DNA of 46,777 nucleotides from Vulcanimicrobiota bacterium. Its GTDB lineage: Bacteria > Vulcanimicrobiota > Vulcanimicrobiia > Vulcanimicrobiales > Vulcanimicrobiaceae. The notes beneath the pieces are model-generated. The model had not been told where the DNA came from, did no database searches, and saw only the letters and a program-made list of their open reading frames with translations. Position numbers and translations under genes: made by a program. Below are positions 1 to 8,281 of this stretch, piece after piece. The stretch lies in the NCBI GenBank assembly GCA_027459845.1, contig DAIDGS010000117.1, positions 1 through 46,777 of the forward strand, written 5' to 3'. How positions within the stretch are numbered: position 1 is the first letter of the stretch; every line of letters begins with the position of its first letter.

Positions 1-566
1 CCGACGCGCTCGCTATCGATCACCAGGTCGTAGTTGTGGGCGTCGTAGAGGTCGCTCTCGAAGAAGTGTGCGACGTAGCGACGGCGCAAGTCGTCGGTGC
101 GACGAACGCGTAGCTCGGCTTCCTCGCGATCGATGGCAAAGCGCTGCATGACCTGCTGCACGCGCCAGGCACGGCGTGCGTGGAGCAGTAAGGCAAAGAT
201 CTGCGACCGGGGGATCGCGTTGGTCAGCAACTTGGCGCCGCCGTGCCCGATCAAGACCACGTCGCCGCGCGCCGCCCGCTCCAGCACGATGGCCCGGATT
301 TCGTTGTGGACCGCCTCTTCCGTGGTGCGGACGTCCATCGCCTGAATCAGCGCCGCCGCGCGTGCAATATCCTGAACGAAGGTGCTCGAGAGCGAGGGCG
401 GACGCTCGTCGATACGCGCCAGATACTCGGCGCTGAAGCCGCCGCGCGCGGCCAGCTCCGCGATCAAGGTACGTTCGTCCAGCAAGGCTGCGCCGAGATC
501 CTCGGCGAGCGCCTCGCCGACCGAGAGGCCACCGGCTCCGAGCTCGCGGCTGATCGTGACGATCAT
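1..566 (-). CDS. Cytidylate kinase-like family protein (partial, 3' end outside window)
   Basis: The minus strand reads from an ATG at 564-566 without a stop to the window edge, giving about 188 residues. It opens with MIVTISRELGAGG, the typical start of the cytidylate-kinase-like P-loop family, which differs from classical Cmk. A VVLIGHGGAKLL segment near residue 105 corresponds to the conserved GRG-type motif. The last part (REEAELRVRRTDDLRRRYV, then NYDLVIDSE) matches the usual C-terminal arginine-rich lid and core strand. It is presumably a cytosolic nucleoside or nucleotide kinase, but the true substrate of this family is often unassigned. The thioesterase gene lies 27 bases upstream on the same strand, so co-transcription is likely. 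Confidence 0.8.
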   Translation of the reverse strand, partial: MIVTISRELGAGGLSVGEALAEDLGAALLDERTLIAELAARGGFSAEYLARIDERPPSLSSTFVQDIARAAALIQAMDVRTTEEAVHNEIRAIVLERAARGDVVLIGHGGAKLLTNAIPRSQIFALLLHARRAWRVQQVMQRFAIDREEAELRVRRTDDLRRRYVAHFFESDLYDAHNYDLVIDSERV

Positions 567-593
567 GCGCTCAGTATAGCCGCTTTGGTGCGT

Positions 594-1025
594 TCAGCGA
601 AACTCGACCGGCGGGCCGCCCTCGAAGGCCGCAATCGCGGCGCGCCACGCGGGTGGAATCGCGATGCTCAACTGTCGGGCGAAGTCAAACGCGACCACCG
701 TCGTGACCCCGTGAGCGGCGCGTTGCGCCGCATCCTCGCTCGCGATCGCATAGTCGAAATCGAACGACTTGCCGCCGAGTCGCGCGACGCGAACGCCGAT
801 GGCGATCCGTTCGCGGTAGTGCAACTGGCGCTCGTAGGTGAAGTTGCTGGTCACTTGGATCATGCCGTGCGCGCCGTCGATCGATTCGGCCATCACGCGC
901 GCAAAGTACTCGGCGCGCATCATCTCGGCCCAGCGGATGTAGGCCACGTTGTTGACGTGGCGCAACATATCGATGTCGGCGAACGGAACGGTGAAGCGCG
1001 AGATCAGCGGGTAGCCTTCGAGCAT
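594..1025 (-). CDS. Acyl-CoA thioesterase, hotdog (4HBT) family
   Basis: This 143-residue single-domain hotdog protein is predicted to hydrolyse acyl-CoA thioesters in the cytosol. The N-terminal motif FADIDMLRHVNNVAYIRWAE carries the catalytic-type Asp and the HVNN turn seen in YbgC/FadM-like 4-hydroxybenzoyl-CoA thioesterases. I place the start at the ATG ending at 1025, because the 17 extra residues available from an ATG at 1076 are Arg/Ser-rich and precede the usual domain start. The length then matches the family (about 130-150). The gene reads toward the cytidylate-kinase-like gene, probably as an operon. The exact acyl substrate cannot be told from sequence. Confidence 0.82.
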   Translation of the reverse strand: MLEGYPLISRFTVPFADIDMLRHVNNVAYIRWAEMMRAEYFARVMAESIDGAHGMIQVTSNFTYERQLHYRERIAIGVRVARLGGKSFDFDYAIASEDAAQRAAHGVTTVVAFDFARQLSIAIPPAWRAAIAAFEGGPPVEFR

Positions 1026-1118
1026 GGGGCGACCGGTTCGCCCCGGGGCGCTGCGAGTCCGGTGGCTGGACAGCAACGGCGGGGTACGCTACCATAGCCC
1101 CTTGTCCGCCGATGCGAT

Positions 1119-1193
1119 GGGCGCGTAGCTCAGTGGGAGAGCATCCGCTTCACACGCGGGGGGTCGTTGGTTCAATCCCAACCGTGCCCACCA
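1119..1193 (+). tRNA. tRNA-Val (anticodon CAC)
   Basis: A complete cloverleaf. Acceptor arms GGGCGCG and CGTGCCC pair with one G-T wobble, the D arm is GCTC/GAGC, the anticodon loop TTCACAC gives CAC, and the T arm GTTGG-TTCAATC-CCAAC is perfect. The terminal CCA is encoded (1191-1193). It is the first of three tRNA genes in a row on the + strand, reading Val-Asp-Phe. Confidence 0.95.
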
Positions 1194-1266
1194 TCGCGTC
1201 GGCCGCCGGCTCGTCCCTAGCGCAGGGGAGTCATCGGGGGACTGCCAATAAGCGGTCCCGGCGCAT

Positions 1267-1343
1267 GGCGCTGTAGCTCAGTTGGTTAGAGCGCCGCCCT
1301 GTCACGGCGGAGGTCGTGGGTTCGAGCCCCATCAGCGTCGCCA
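1267..1343 (+). tRNA. tRNA-Asp (anticodon GTC)
   Basis: A 77-base cloverleaf. Acceptor arms GGCGCTG and CAGCGTC pair, the anticodon stem CCGCC/GGCGG encloses CTGTCAC (anticodon GTC), and the T loop is TTCGAGC. CCA is encoded at 1341-1343. It lies 73 bases after tRNA-Val and 44 before tRNA-Phe, consistent with one transcript. Confidence 0.95.
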
Positions 1344-1387
1344 TCGTTCGCCGAACGCATCGCCCCGGCCGCGGTGCGTTCGTCCGT

Positions 1388-1463
1388 GCCAAGGTAGCTC
1401 AGTCGGTAGAGCACGCGCCTGAAAAGTGCGGTGTCGCCGGTTCGATTCCGGCCCTTGGCACCA
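1388..1463 (+). tRNA. tRNA-Phe (anticodon GAA)
   Basis: Acceptor arms GCCAAGG and CCTTGGC pair perfectly. The anticodon stem CGCGC/GTGCG encloses CTGAAAA (anticodon GAA), and the T arm has TTCGATT. CCA is encoded (1461-1463). It is the last member of the Val-Asp-Phe cluster and ends 61 bases before the solute-binding-protein gene. Confidence 0.95.
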
Positions 1464-1487
1464 CTCCATCTCGGTCGGGCAGGCCGC

Positions 1488-1515
1488 TACAGGTCGTCCG
1501 GCAGCGGGCCGATAA
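1488..1515 (+). promoter_or_regulatory. Possible sigma-28 (FliA)-type promoter
   Basis: GCCGATAA at 1508-1515 is an exact match to the sigma-28 -10 consensus. TACA at 1488-1491, one mismatch from TAAA, lies 16 bases before it. It sits directly ahead of the solute-binding-protein start at 1525, which would give a very short leader. One or two chance matches to an 8-mer are expected in a window this size, so this is tentative. Confidence 0.3.
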
Positions 1516-1524
1516 GTCGTAGGT

Positions 1525-2358
1525 ATGAGCGATCGTTTCTTGCGCTTCGCGCTGGTGCTCGCGTTCCTGATGGCCGGTACGGCCGCGCTGCGCCCGACTC
1601 AGGCATTGGGAACGACCCTGCGAGTCGGGTCGGACGTCTCCGGTGCTCCCTTCGAGTTTTACGATGCCTTGCACCGCATGCGCGGTTTCGATCTCGATCT
1701 CTTGGCGGCGATGCAGCCCAAGCTCGGCCGGCCGGTCCGCGTGATCAACCATCGCTTCGAGGACCTGATCCCGGCCGTGCGGCGCGGCCAGTTCGACGCC
1801 GCGATGTCGGCGATGTCGGATACCCGGGCCCGCGAGAAGCTGGTCGACTTCGTCGATTACTTCCTGGCCGGTGGCGGCATCATGGTTCCGGCCGCAAACC
1901 CGCATCGGATCTTCGCCCTCGACGCGCTGTGCGGATACAGCGTCTCGGTCGAGAGCGGTACGGCATATCAAGGCGCCATCCAGGCGCAGTCGAAGGCGTG
2001 CCGAGCGGTCGGCTTGGGCCGGATTCGCGTGGTGAGCGCCGGAACCGACGACGAAGCCTATGCCGCGCTGCTCGCCGGTCGGGTCGACGCCTACGTCACC
2101 GACTATCCGGTCGGGGCGTATCGCGTGCGAACCCATCGCGACGACACGCGCTACGTGATGGCCGGCCGGCAGTTCAGCGTGGTCCCCTACGGGATCGCGG
2201 TTGCCAAGTCCAACCCGACGCTGCGCGCGCAACTTGCGGCGGCGCTGGTCGCGGTGATCGCCGACGGCACGTACGACCGCTTGCTGAAGAAGTGGAACCT
2301 GACGCAGGGAGCGTTACGCTCGGTTCCGATCAACGCCGGTACGCTGTTCGAACGGTAA
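1525..2358 (+). CDS. Periplasmic amino-acid-type solute-binding protein (SBP_bac_3)
   Basis: A 277-residue protein with a signal peptide (hydrophobic stretch about residues 7-28, ending near TQALG) followed by a bilobed solute-binding domain of the family that serves polar amino-acid ABC importers. Family features include LRVGSDVSGAPFEFYD at the domain start, then RGFDLDLLAAM, then QFDAAMSAMSDTRAREKLVDFVDYF, then the hinge-region segment RVDAYVTDYPVG. Two cysteines in the second lobe could form a disulfide. No permease or ATPase gene is adjacent, so it is an orphan that may work with a distant transporter or a sensory system. The ligand is unknown. It is convergent with the hydrolase gene, with a 13-base gap. 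Confidence 0.85.
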   Translation: MSDRFLRFALVLAFLMAGTAALRPTQALGTTLRVGSDVSGAPFEFYDALHRMRGFDLDLLAAMQPKLGRPVRVINHRFEDLIPAVRRGQFDAAMSAMSDTRAREKLVDFVDYFLAGGGIMVPAANPHRIFALDALCGYSVSVESGTAYQGAIQAQSKACRAVGLGRIRVVSAGTDDEAYAALLAGRVDAYVTDYPVGAYRVRTHRDDTRYVMAGRQFSVVPYGIAVAKSNPTLRAQLAAALVAVIADGTYDRLLKKWNLTQGALRSVPINAGTLFER

Positions 2359-2371
2359 TCGGGGCTCGGTG

Positions 2372-3043
2372 CTAGCCGAGCGTTTTGTGAAAGAACGCCT
2401 GCGCGCGCGTGAAGGCGGTTTCGGCGTGTTCGTGGACGTAGTTCCCGAGACCGCGCGGATTGTAGAATGCGTGCTTGGCGTCGTAGCGGTGAAACTCGTG
2501 CGGCACGCCGGCCTCGCGCAGCCGGGCTTCGATCGCGTCCACGCGCGCGATCGGGAAGAACGCATCCTGCAGCGACCAGTGGCCCTGCACCGGAATCCGC
2601 ATTTCGGCCGGATCGCCGGCTTCGGCCGGGGGAAACCCGCTAAAGATGACGGCTGCGTCGAAGGCGTCGGTCTTCATCGCGGCCAGCATCGCGAGCGCGC
2701 CACCCGCGCAGAAGCCGCTGACGCCGACTTTGGCCGCACCGTGCGCCCGCAGGTACGCTGCGGCTCCGGGTGCGTCCTGTGTGGCGGCATCGGCGAAGTC
2801 CAGGCCCTCCATCATGTGCCCCGCGACTTCGGGGTCGTCGGTCACGCTGCCCCGGAAGATGTCGGGGACGAGCACTGCGAAGCCAGCCCGTGCAAAGCGA
2901 TCGGCGACGGCCTTGATCTGCGCGTCGACGCCCCACCATTCTTCGAAGAGCACGATGCCGGGTGCCCCGGCGCGCGGCGCGGGAGCGAGGTACCCGGGCG
3001 CCGTCGCGCCGTCGGGTCGCGTAAACTCGATCGATGTGCCCAT
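2372..3043 (-). CDS. Dienelactone hydrolase family protein
   Basis: A 223-residue alpha/beta hydrolase of the dienelactone hydrolase family. The signature Glu pair of DLH (FEEWWG, residues 33-38), the nucleophile Cys112 in GVSGFCAGG, Asp160 in HWSLQD and His191 in KHAFYNP give the complete Cys-Asp-His triad. The ATG ending at 3043 is preferred because upstream in-frame residues are the shadow of the DUF5069 gene. It lacks a signal peptide and is presumably cytosolic. Substrates in this family range from dienelactones to other esters and are not predictable here. The DUF5069 gene ends 8 bases upstream, so the two form an operon. Confidence 0.88.
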   Translation of the reverse strand: MGTSIEFTRPDGATAPGYLAPAPRAGAPGIVLFEEWWGVDAQIKAVADRFARAGFAVLVPDIFRGSVTDDPEVAGHMMEGLDFADAATQDAPGAAAYLRAHGAAKVGVSGFCAGGALAMLAAMKTDAFDAAVIFSGFPPAEAGDPAEMRIPVQGHWSLQDAFFPIARVDAIEARLREAGVPHEFHRYDAKHAFYNPRGLGNYVHEHAETAFTRAQAFFHKTLG

Positions 3044-3051
3044 AGCGCTCT

Positions 3052-3399
3052 CTACGCCACGCGCTCTTCGCGATCCTGACGATCCAGGTTCTCGCCTTTG
3101 GTCTCCAGCAGCCAGCGGTTGGCCGCCTCGATCTGCGCGCCGTCGACGCGCCCGCGCAGCCACGCCAGCATTCCGGCGTCGTCGGCATTGGCCGCCAGCG
3201 CCGCGTCGAACTCGGCCGGGCTCACGCCCCAGCGCTCCATCACGCCCCGATCCATCGGACATGGGTAGACGTAGTCGTGGATGGTACCGGCCGCTGCGGC
3301 GCGTCCCTTATCGGTCATGCGCAGCAGCCAGAGCACCCCGTCGAGCGGCTCGCGCCCGCGGCGCGGAAAGGTTCTTCCATCGCGAAAGTCGATCGGCAT
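3052..3399 (-). CDS. DUF5069 domain-containing protein
   Basis: A 115-residue protein resembling the DUF5069 family. It has an N-terminal LDGVLWLLRMTDKGRAAAAGT segment, then HDYVYPCPMDRGVMERWGVSP, then a C-terminal helix ending in MLAWLRGR. The family has no established function. The ATG ending at 3399 gives the family-like start MPIDFRDGRTFP; a longer frame to 3498 adds an Arg-rich tail that looks spurious. It is the first gene of a two-gene operon with the dienelactone hydrolase. The C-terminal 20 residues are strongly charged. Confidence 0.65.
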   Translation of the reverse strand: MPIDFRDGRTFPRRGREPLDGVLWLLRMTDKGRAAAAGTIHDYVYPCPMDRGVMERWGVSPAEFDAALAANADDAGMLAWLRGRVDGAQIEAANRWLLETKGENLDRQDREERVA

Positions 3400-3458
3400 A
3401 CGCCCTATAAGGCCGCCGGTTGAAGGCGGGTTGCGCGCGCGCGCGAACGCAAGGCGCG

Positions 3459-4148
3459 ATGCAGACCGGCGATTCGAAAAACGCCCAGCTCGAACCACGT
3501 TGGCACGCGTCGCTGGCCGTCGTGGCGGCGCTCGGCCTCTACGTCACGCTTCCGCCCAAGTTGACGCTCGGTCCCGGCTGGGTTGAGCCGCTGCTCGTGC
3601 TGCTGCTCCTCGTTCCGCTCTCGATCTTGGTCCCGCGACGCAACGTCGAGGACCGTCGCGCCCGGGTCGCCTCGATCGCCTTGATCGCACTCGTCAACTT
3701 CTTCAACGTCGTCTCGGTCGCGCTGCTGATCGCGAGCTTCTTTCACCCGCACAAACGCGAACTGATCGACGCTGGCAAAATGATGCGAATCGGCTTTCAG
3801 ATCTGGGCCACCAACGTGTTGGTCTTTGGCTTGTGGTTCTGGGAACTGGACGGTGGTGGGCCACGCGCACGCGCACGGCTTCCGAGCGCGGAATTGTTGC
3901 GCAACGCCGACTTTCTCTTCCCACAGCTCGGGATGCTGGTCGCACCGGGCGGCAGCGCCCACGTCGAGCGCGACTGGAAGCCGCAGTTTTTGGACTATCT
4001 CTACCTGGCGTTCACGAACTCGACGGCCTTTAGCCCAACCGATACGATGCCGCTCAGCCGGCTGGCGAAGATCCTGATGACGGTCGAAGCGATGATTGCG
4101 CTGGTGACCATCGCGATCGTGCTCTCGCGCGCGATCAGTTTGATTTAG
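3459..4148 (+). CDS. Multi-pass membrane protein, DUF1345-like (tentative)
   Basis: A 229-residue integral membrane protein with about five hydrophobic segments, near residues 15-31, 41-58, 70-95, 112-130 and 205-226. Between the last two lies FLDYLYLAFTNSTAFSPTD, which resembles the conserved loop before the final helix of DUF1345 proteins. No transport or enzymatic motif is seen, so the function is unknown. I start at MQTGDSK because the longer in-frame start at 3420 adds only a basic, low-complexity stretch. Its 3' end overlaps the convergent DUF4239 gene by 14 bases. Confidence 0.6.
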   Translation: MQTGDSKNAQLEPRWHASLAVVAALGLYVTLPPKLTLGPGWVEPLLVLLLLVPLSILVPRRNVEDRRARVASIALIALVNFFNVVSVALLIASFFHPHKRELIDAGKMMRIGFQIWATNVLVFGLWFWELDGGGPRARARLPSAELLRNADFLFPQLGMLVAPGGSAHVERDWKPQFLDYLYLAFTNSTAFSPTDTMPLSRLAKILMTVEAMIALVTIAIVLSRAISLI

Positions 4149-4977
4149 GGCGCTGCGGCGGCGCGCTCGGCGCAACCGGAACCGTCGGCATCGGCGAGGC
4201 CGTGCCTTGGATCGCAGACTGCAGCGCCAGCCACGGCGTCGGCGCGATCTGCTCCGCGCCGCGAAACGGGTAGTCAAAGATTGCGATCAACGCCCAGGTG
4301 ACGGCGATGACGGCTGCCAGCGCGACGCTCATGAAGGCATGCATGGCCTGATTGCGGATGCGGAAGATGAACGAGCAGCCAATCGTCACGAGGCTCAGCA
4401 TCAGGATGCCGAACCAAAAGATCAGCGGAATGCCTTCGGCATTATCGAAAATGCGGTCGCGTCGCGCGTCGAGCGCGGTATCGATGAAGCCGACCGCGTT
4501 CTGCTGCATGGCTTCCTGAGCGGCGGTGCGGGGCTGATAGCGCGTCACCGTTCCCAGGATGTGCAGGGATTGATTGGTGGCCGCGGCGCTGACGTAGCCG
4601 GATCGCATCGCCGGCCACTCGGAGTCGATGATCGTGTTGACGTAGCTGCGGACTTCGCTGCGGAGCTGGCTGCGCGTCGGCTCCGGAAAACTGAGCGCGG
4701 CGTGATAGAGGTTGGCCATCGCGCTCGATTCCTGCACGACGGTCGCCGCCGCCTGATCGTACTCTTGCCAGACGCTGACCAGCACGAAGGAGAGAATCAC
4801 CGCTAATAGCGTACCGACCGTCGAGATGATCGGCCCGGCGACATCGTTGTGCGCGACGTCCTCGCTCTGCGGGACGATTCGCCGGTAGAGCGCGAGTCCG
4901 GCGGCGGTCAACGCGCTCATGGCTACGACCAGCGCGCCGACGAAAAGCCACTCGGGAAAGCGGTAGACCCAGGTCAC
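4135..4977 (-). CDS. DUF4239 (bestrophin-like) membrane protein
   Basis: About 280 residues with a pair of transmembrane helices at each end: TM1 near residues 8-28, TM2 near 50-70, then two near 190-240. The central soluble part has the family features LVSVWQEYDQAAATVVQESSA and SQLRSEVRSYVNTIIDSEWP typical of DUF4239. No ATG precedes TM1, so the GTG at 4975-4977 (protein starting VTWVYRFPEW) is the best start. The Pro-rich tail after the last helix is unusual. DUF4239 is described as bestrophin-like, but channel activity here is only a possibility. It is convergent and overlapping with the preceding membrane protein. Confidence 0.7.
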   Translation of the reverse strand: MTWVYRFPEWLFVGALVVAMSALTAAGLALYRRIVPQSEDVAHNDVAGPIISTVGTLLAVILSFVLVSVWQEYDQAAATVVQESSAMANLYHAALSFPEPTRSQLRSEVRSYVNTIIDSEWPAMRSGYVSAAATNQSLHILGTVTRYQPRTAAQEAMQQNAVGFIDTALDARRDRIFDNAEGIPLIFWFGILMLSLVTIGCSFIFRIRNQAMHAFMSVALAAVIAVTWALIAIFDYPFRGAEQIAPTPWLALQSAIQGTASPMPTVPVAPSAPPQRPKSN

Positions 4978-5096
4978 CGCAGCGGGCTTCGCGCGGCAGG
5001 GGTTGCCTCCTCGTGCGTGCGCCGCAACGCTCCGGCGGGGCCGGCGGTTGTAGGACGCGATGCGTGGCCTACCGAACCGAGCCACCCGCTGCGTGC

Positions 5097-5170
5097 GCGG
5101 GTATGATGTAATGGTAGCCTGTGACCTTCCCAAGGTCGACGCGTGGGTTCGATTCCCACTACCCGCTCCA
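5097..5170 (+). tRNA. tRNA-Gly (anticodon CCC)
   Basis: Acceptor arms GCGGGTA and TACCCGC pair perfectly. The anticodon stem TGACC/GGTCG encloses TTCCCAA (anticodon CCC), the T arm GTGGG/CCCAC is perfect, and CCA is encoded. The D arm (ATGT/GCCT) is weak, with a T-C mismatch. The next tRNA begins 7 bases later. Confidence 0.9.
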
Positions 5171-5177
5171 GCGATTC

Positions 5178-5252
5178 GGCGACGTAGCCAAGTGGTAAGG
5201 CAGGGCTCTGCAAAAGCCCCATTCGGCAGTTCAAATCTGCCCGTCGCCTCCA
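5178..5252 (+). tRNA. tRNA-Cys (anticodon GCA)
   Basis: Acceptor arms GGCGACG and CGTCGCC pair. The anticodon stem GGGCT/AGCCC encloses CTGCAAA (anticodon GCA), and TCCA closes the 3' end with CCA encoded. It lies 7 bases after tRNA-Gly and 13 bases before the ketopantoate-reductase start, so the mRNA may be released by tRNA processing. Confidence 0.94.
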
Positions 5253-5265
5253 TTTCCGACCGCTC

Positions 5266-6219
5266 GTGAGGGTGGCGGTGGTCGGCGCCGGTGCGATCGG
5301 CGCCTTCATTGCGGGCGCGCTGGCCCGCGCCGGCGTCGACGTCACCGCGGTGGCGCGCGGCGCCCATCTGGCCGCGATCCGGCGCCACGGCCTGCGCGTC
5401 GAGAGCGATCTCGGCCGCTTCGTGGCACGGTTTGCGGTGGTGGAGGATCTGCGCGCCGCGGACGCGCCGTTCGACGCGCTCCTCTTGACGTTCAAGGCCC
5501 ATCAGTGGCCGGCGTTGCTGGCCCAGGTGGCCGCCGCCACCACGGAGCGGACGACCCTGGTGACCCTGCAGAACGGCGTGCCGTTCTGGTACGTGCGCCA
5601 GCCGCCGCTGGCGGCGGTCGATCCGGGTGGCCGCATCGGGGCGCATTTCCCCGACGAACGCATCGTCGGGGCGGTGGTGCACGTTTCGGGCAGCGTGCCC
5701 AGCCCCGGCAGCGTGCGCCAGAGCGGCGGCACGCGCTACGTCTTCGGCGCACCCTCCGGCGACGGCACGGCGCGCGACGACGCGGTGGCGGCGCTGTTTC
5801 GCTCGGCGGGACTCGACGCCGAGATCGATGCGGCGATTCGCGAAACGCTCTGGCTCAAGGTGGTCAATAACTGCGGCCTCAATCCGATCAGCGCTGCGAC
5901 CGGTCTGACGATTCGCGCGCTCTTGGCCGATCCGGCCGCGTTCGAGCGGGCGCGCCGCTTGATGGTCGAGGCGCTGCACGTGGGCCGCGCGCTGGGGTTG
6001 CGCGCGGACGTCGACGTCGATGCGCGGCTGGCCTACGCCGCACGGCTCGACGACGTGCGGACTTCGATGCTTCAGGATCGCGATCGCGGCCGCGAACTCG
6101 AACTCGACCCGATCCTCGGCGCCGTCATCGAACTGGCGGAGCGCCACCACATCGAGGTGCCGGCCTTGCGCGCGACGTACGCCGAGCTGCGATGGCCAGC
6201 GAATCCGTCGAGAGCCTAG
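5266..6219 (+). CDS. panE: 2-dehydropantoate 2-reductase (ketopantoate reductase)
   Basis: A 317-residue NADPH-dependent enzyme that would reduce ketopantoate to pantoate in pantothenate/CoA synthesis. The start VAVVGAGAIGAFIAG is a Rossmann GxGxxG. LLLTFKAHQ carries the family Lys region, LVTLQNGV follows, and ETLWLKVVNNCGLNPISA is the second conserved Lys/Asn segment. TSMLQDRDRGRELELDPILG aligns with the PanE C-terminal signature. The GTG start at 5266 immediately precedes the Rossmann strand, so an upstream start is not needed. Members of the ApbA/PanE family can act on other 2-oxo acids, so pantothenate synthesis is likely, not certain. The last 28 bases overlap recG. Confidence 0.85.
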   Translation: MRVAVVGAGAIGAFIAGALARAGVDVTAVARGAHLAAIRRHGLRVESDLGRFVARFAVVEDLRAADAPFDALLLTFKAHQWPALLAQVAAATTERTTLVTLQNGVPFWYVRQPPLAAVDPGGRIGAHFPDERIVGAVVHVSGSVPSPGSVRQSGGTRYVFGAPSGDGTARDDAVAALFRSAGLDAEIDAAIRETLWLKVVNNCGLNPISAATGLTIRALLADPAAFERARRLMVEALHVGRALGLRADVDVDARLAYAARLDDVRTSMLQDRDRGRELELDPILGAVIELAERHHIEVPALRATYAELRWPANPSRA

Positions 6220-8249
6220 CCGGCGTCGGACCGAAGAGCGCGCCGCTCTATCGCGAGGTCGGCATCGAGAGCGTCGGCGCGTTGCTCGACTATCTGCCGT
6301 ATCGCTACGAGGATCTGCGCTTTGCGACGCCGGCCGCACAACTGCTGGCAAGCGACGGTGAGGTCAACGCCGTCGGCGAGATCGTGGCCGTGAAGGAGCG
6401 GCGCATTCGCGGCCTCGAGATCGTCGAAGTGCGGCTGCGTGACGATGCCGGCGACGCCTTCGGCGCGAAGTGGATCGGACGCAATCGTTACGTCTACGGG
6501 CGCTTCCAGGCCGGGATGCGGCTGTTCGTGCGCGGGCGCGTCGAGCGGACGCTGGCCGGCCCGGTCGTCGCCGTGACGCAGTACGCCCAACTGGCACCCG
6601 GCCAGAACTACCGCGGAGAGTTGATCCCGGTCTATCGCGCCAGCAAAGCGCTGGCGTCGCGCAAGATCGCCGCGGTGGTGAAGAAGAACATGGCGCGACT
6701 GTTGGCAGCCGCCCCACCCGATCCGTTGCCGCCCGCGGTCGTCGCGCGGCGCGGCTTTGCGAGCATCGACGCCGCATACCGCAGCGTCCACCTGCCGGAG
6801 ACGCCGGGTGAGGCCGTAGCGGCGCGCGAGCGGCTGATCTTTGGCGAGTTCTTCGGCATGGCGGCGGCAGCGGCGCTGCGCCGCAGCGAGCGGGAGCATG
6901 ACACCGACGCACCGCGCGTACGGATACCCGAGGGCTATCTGGAGCGCTTTGCGGCGCAGCTGCCGTTTGCGCTCACCGCCGCACAGCGCACGGTCATCGC
7001 CGAGATCTGGGAGGACATGACGCGGGCACACCCGATGAACCGTCTGCTGCAAGGCGACGTCGGCAGCGGCAAGACGGTCGTGGCCGCGGCCGCGATTGCG
7101 CTGGCCGCGCACAACGGAATCCAGTCGGCGTTGATGGCGCCGACCGAACTGCTGGCCGCGCAGCACGCGGCCAAGCTGGCGCCGCTGCTCCTGCCCTTCG
7201 GTATCGCGCTTGAAGCGGTCTTCGGCAGTCAAGGCGCGCGGGCGCGCGCCGCCGCGGTCGATCGCATCGCCAGCGGCGAAGCCAGTGTCGCCGTCGGCAC
7301 GCACGCGCTGTTGACCGAAGCGGTGGCGTTCGCGCGACTGGGCCTGACGGTCATCGACGAGCAACACCGCTTCGGCGTCGCGCACCGCGCGCGGCTGCGT
7401 TCCAAGGGTGCGGCCCCGCATACGCTGCACATGACCGCGACGCCGATCCCACGGACGCTGGCACAGTCGGTATACGCCGACTTGGACGTCTCCACGATCG
7501 ATGGACTGCCGCCGGGACGCACGCCGGTGGCGACCTTCGCGGTCCGCGTCGGGATGCTCGACCGCGTCTACGCCTTTGCGCGCGCGCTGATCGAGCGCGG
7601 TCGACAGGTGTACGTCGTGGCACCGGCGATCGAGGAGGGTGAAACCGCGTTGACGAGTGCGATTGCCGAAGCCGAGCGCGTGCGCGCGGAGGTCTTTGGG
7701 GAGCTACGCGTCGGCCTGTTGCACGGCCGGTTGGCGGGGCGTGAGAAGGAGAGCACCATGCAGGCGTTCGCACGCGGCGAACTCGACGTGCTGGTGGCGA
7801 CGACGGTGATCGAGGTCGGCGTCGACGTTCCCAATGCCAGCCTGATGATCGTCCTCGACGCGCATCGCTACGGACTCGCCCAACTGCACCAACTGCGTGG
7901 ACGTGTCGGACGCGGCGCCGCAACCTCCTACTGCGTCCTGGTCTATCCGGATGAAGCCGGCGAGACCGAGCGGCTGGAAACGCTCACGCGCACGAACGAC
8001 GGCTTCGAGATCGCCGAAACCGACCTGCGGTTACGGGGCGCGGGGCAGTTCAGCGGAACGCAGCAGGCCGGGCGAACCGAACTGCTCTTCGGCGACCTCG
8101 CCCGCGACGCGGCGCTCTACCGCGAGGCACGCCGCGACGCGGAGGCGGTCGTGGCGGCCGACCCGACCCTCGCGGAGCCGGGACACGCCGGGCTGCGCGC
8201 CCACCTCACCCGTCGCGCCAATCCCGCCAAACTGCTGCTCTCGTCGTGA
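6192..8249 (+). CDS. recG: ATP-dependent DNA helicase RecG
   Basis: A 685-residue superfamily 2 helicase that remodels stalled replication forks and branched DNA. The order is an N-terminal helix-hairpin-like start (SLAGVGPKSAPLYREVGI), a wedge OB-fold about residues 60-160, Walker A GDVGSGKT about residues 288-295, DEQH about 388-391, the MTATPIPRTLA motif, and a C-terminal helicase half with ATTVIEVGVDVPNA and QLRGRVGRG. The ATG at 6192 lies inside the end of panE and is the natural domain start; the extra N-terminal extension of some RecG proteins is absent. It is likely translated in coupling with panE. Confidence 0.97.
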   Translation: MASESVESLAGVGPKSAPLYREVGIESVGALLDYLPYRYEDLRFATPAAQLLASDGEVNAVGEIVAVKERRIRGLEIVEVRLRDDAGDAFGAKWIGRNRYVYGRFQAGMRLFVRGRVERTLAGPVVAVTQYAQLAPGQNYRGELIPVYRASKALASRKIAAVVKKNMARLLAAAPPDPLPPAVVARRGFASIDAAYRSVHLPETPGEAVAARERLIFGEFFGMAAAAALRRSEREHDTDAPRVRIPEGYLERFAAQLPFALTAAQRTVIAEIWEDMTRAHPMNRLLQGDVGSGKTVVAAAAIALAAHNGIQSALMAPTELLAAQHAAKLAPLLLPFGIALEAVFGSQGARARAAAVDRIASGEASVAVGTHALLTEAVAFARLGLTVIDEQHRFGVAHRARLRSKGAAPHTLHMTATPIPRTLAQSVYADLDVSTIDGLPPGRTPVATFAVRVGMLDRVYAFARALIERGRQVYVVAPAIEEGETALTSAIAEAERVRAEVFGELRVGLLHGRLAGREKESTMQAFARGELDVLVATTVIEVGVDVPNASLMIVLDAHRYGLAQLHQLRGRVGRGAATSYCVLVYPDEAGETERLETLTRTNDGFEIAETDLRLRGAGQFSGTQQAGRTELLFGDLARDAALYREARRDAEAVVAADPTLAEPGHAGLRAHLTRRANPAKLLLSS

Positions 8250-8281
8250 GGGTTCTCGTCGGCAGCGGCGAACCCGGCCGC

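Noticed and set aside
4135-6351. A 738-residue minus-strand open frame running across DUF4239, two tRNAs and panE
   Set aside because: Only the 280 residues from 4977 down look like a protein. The rest is the reverse shadow of tRNA genes and panE.
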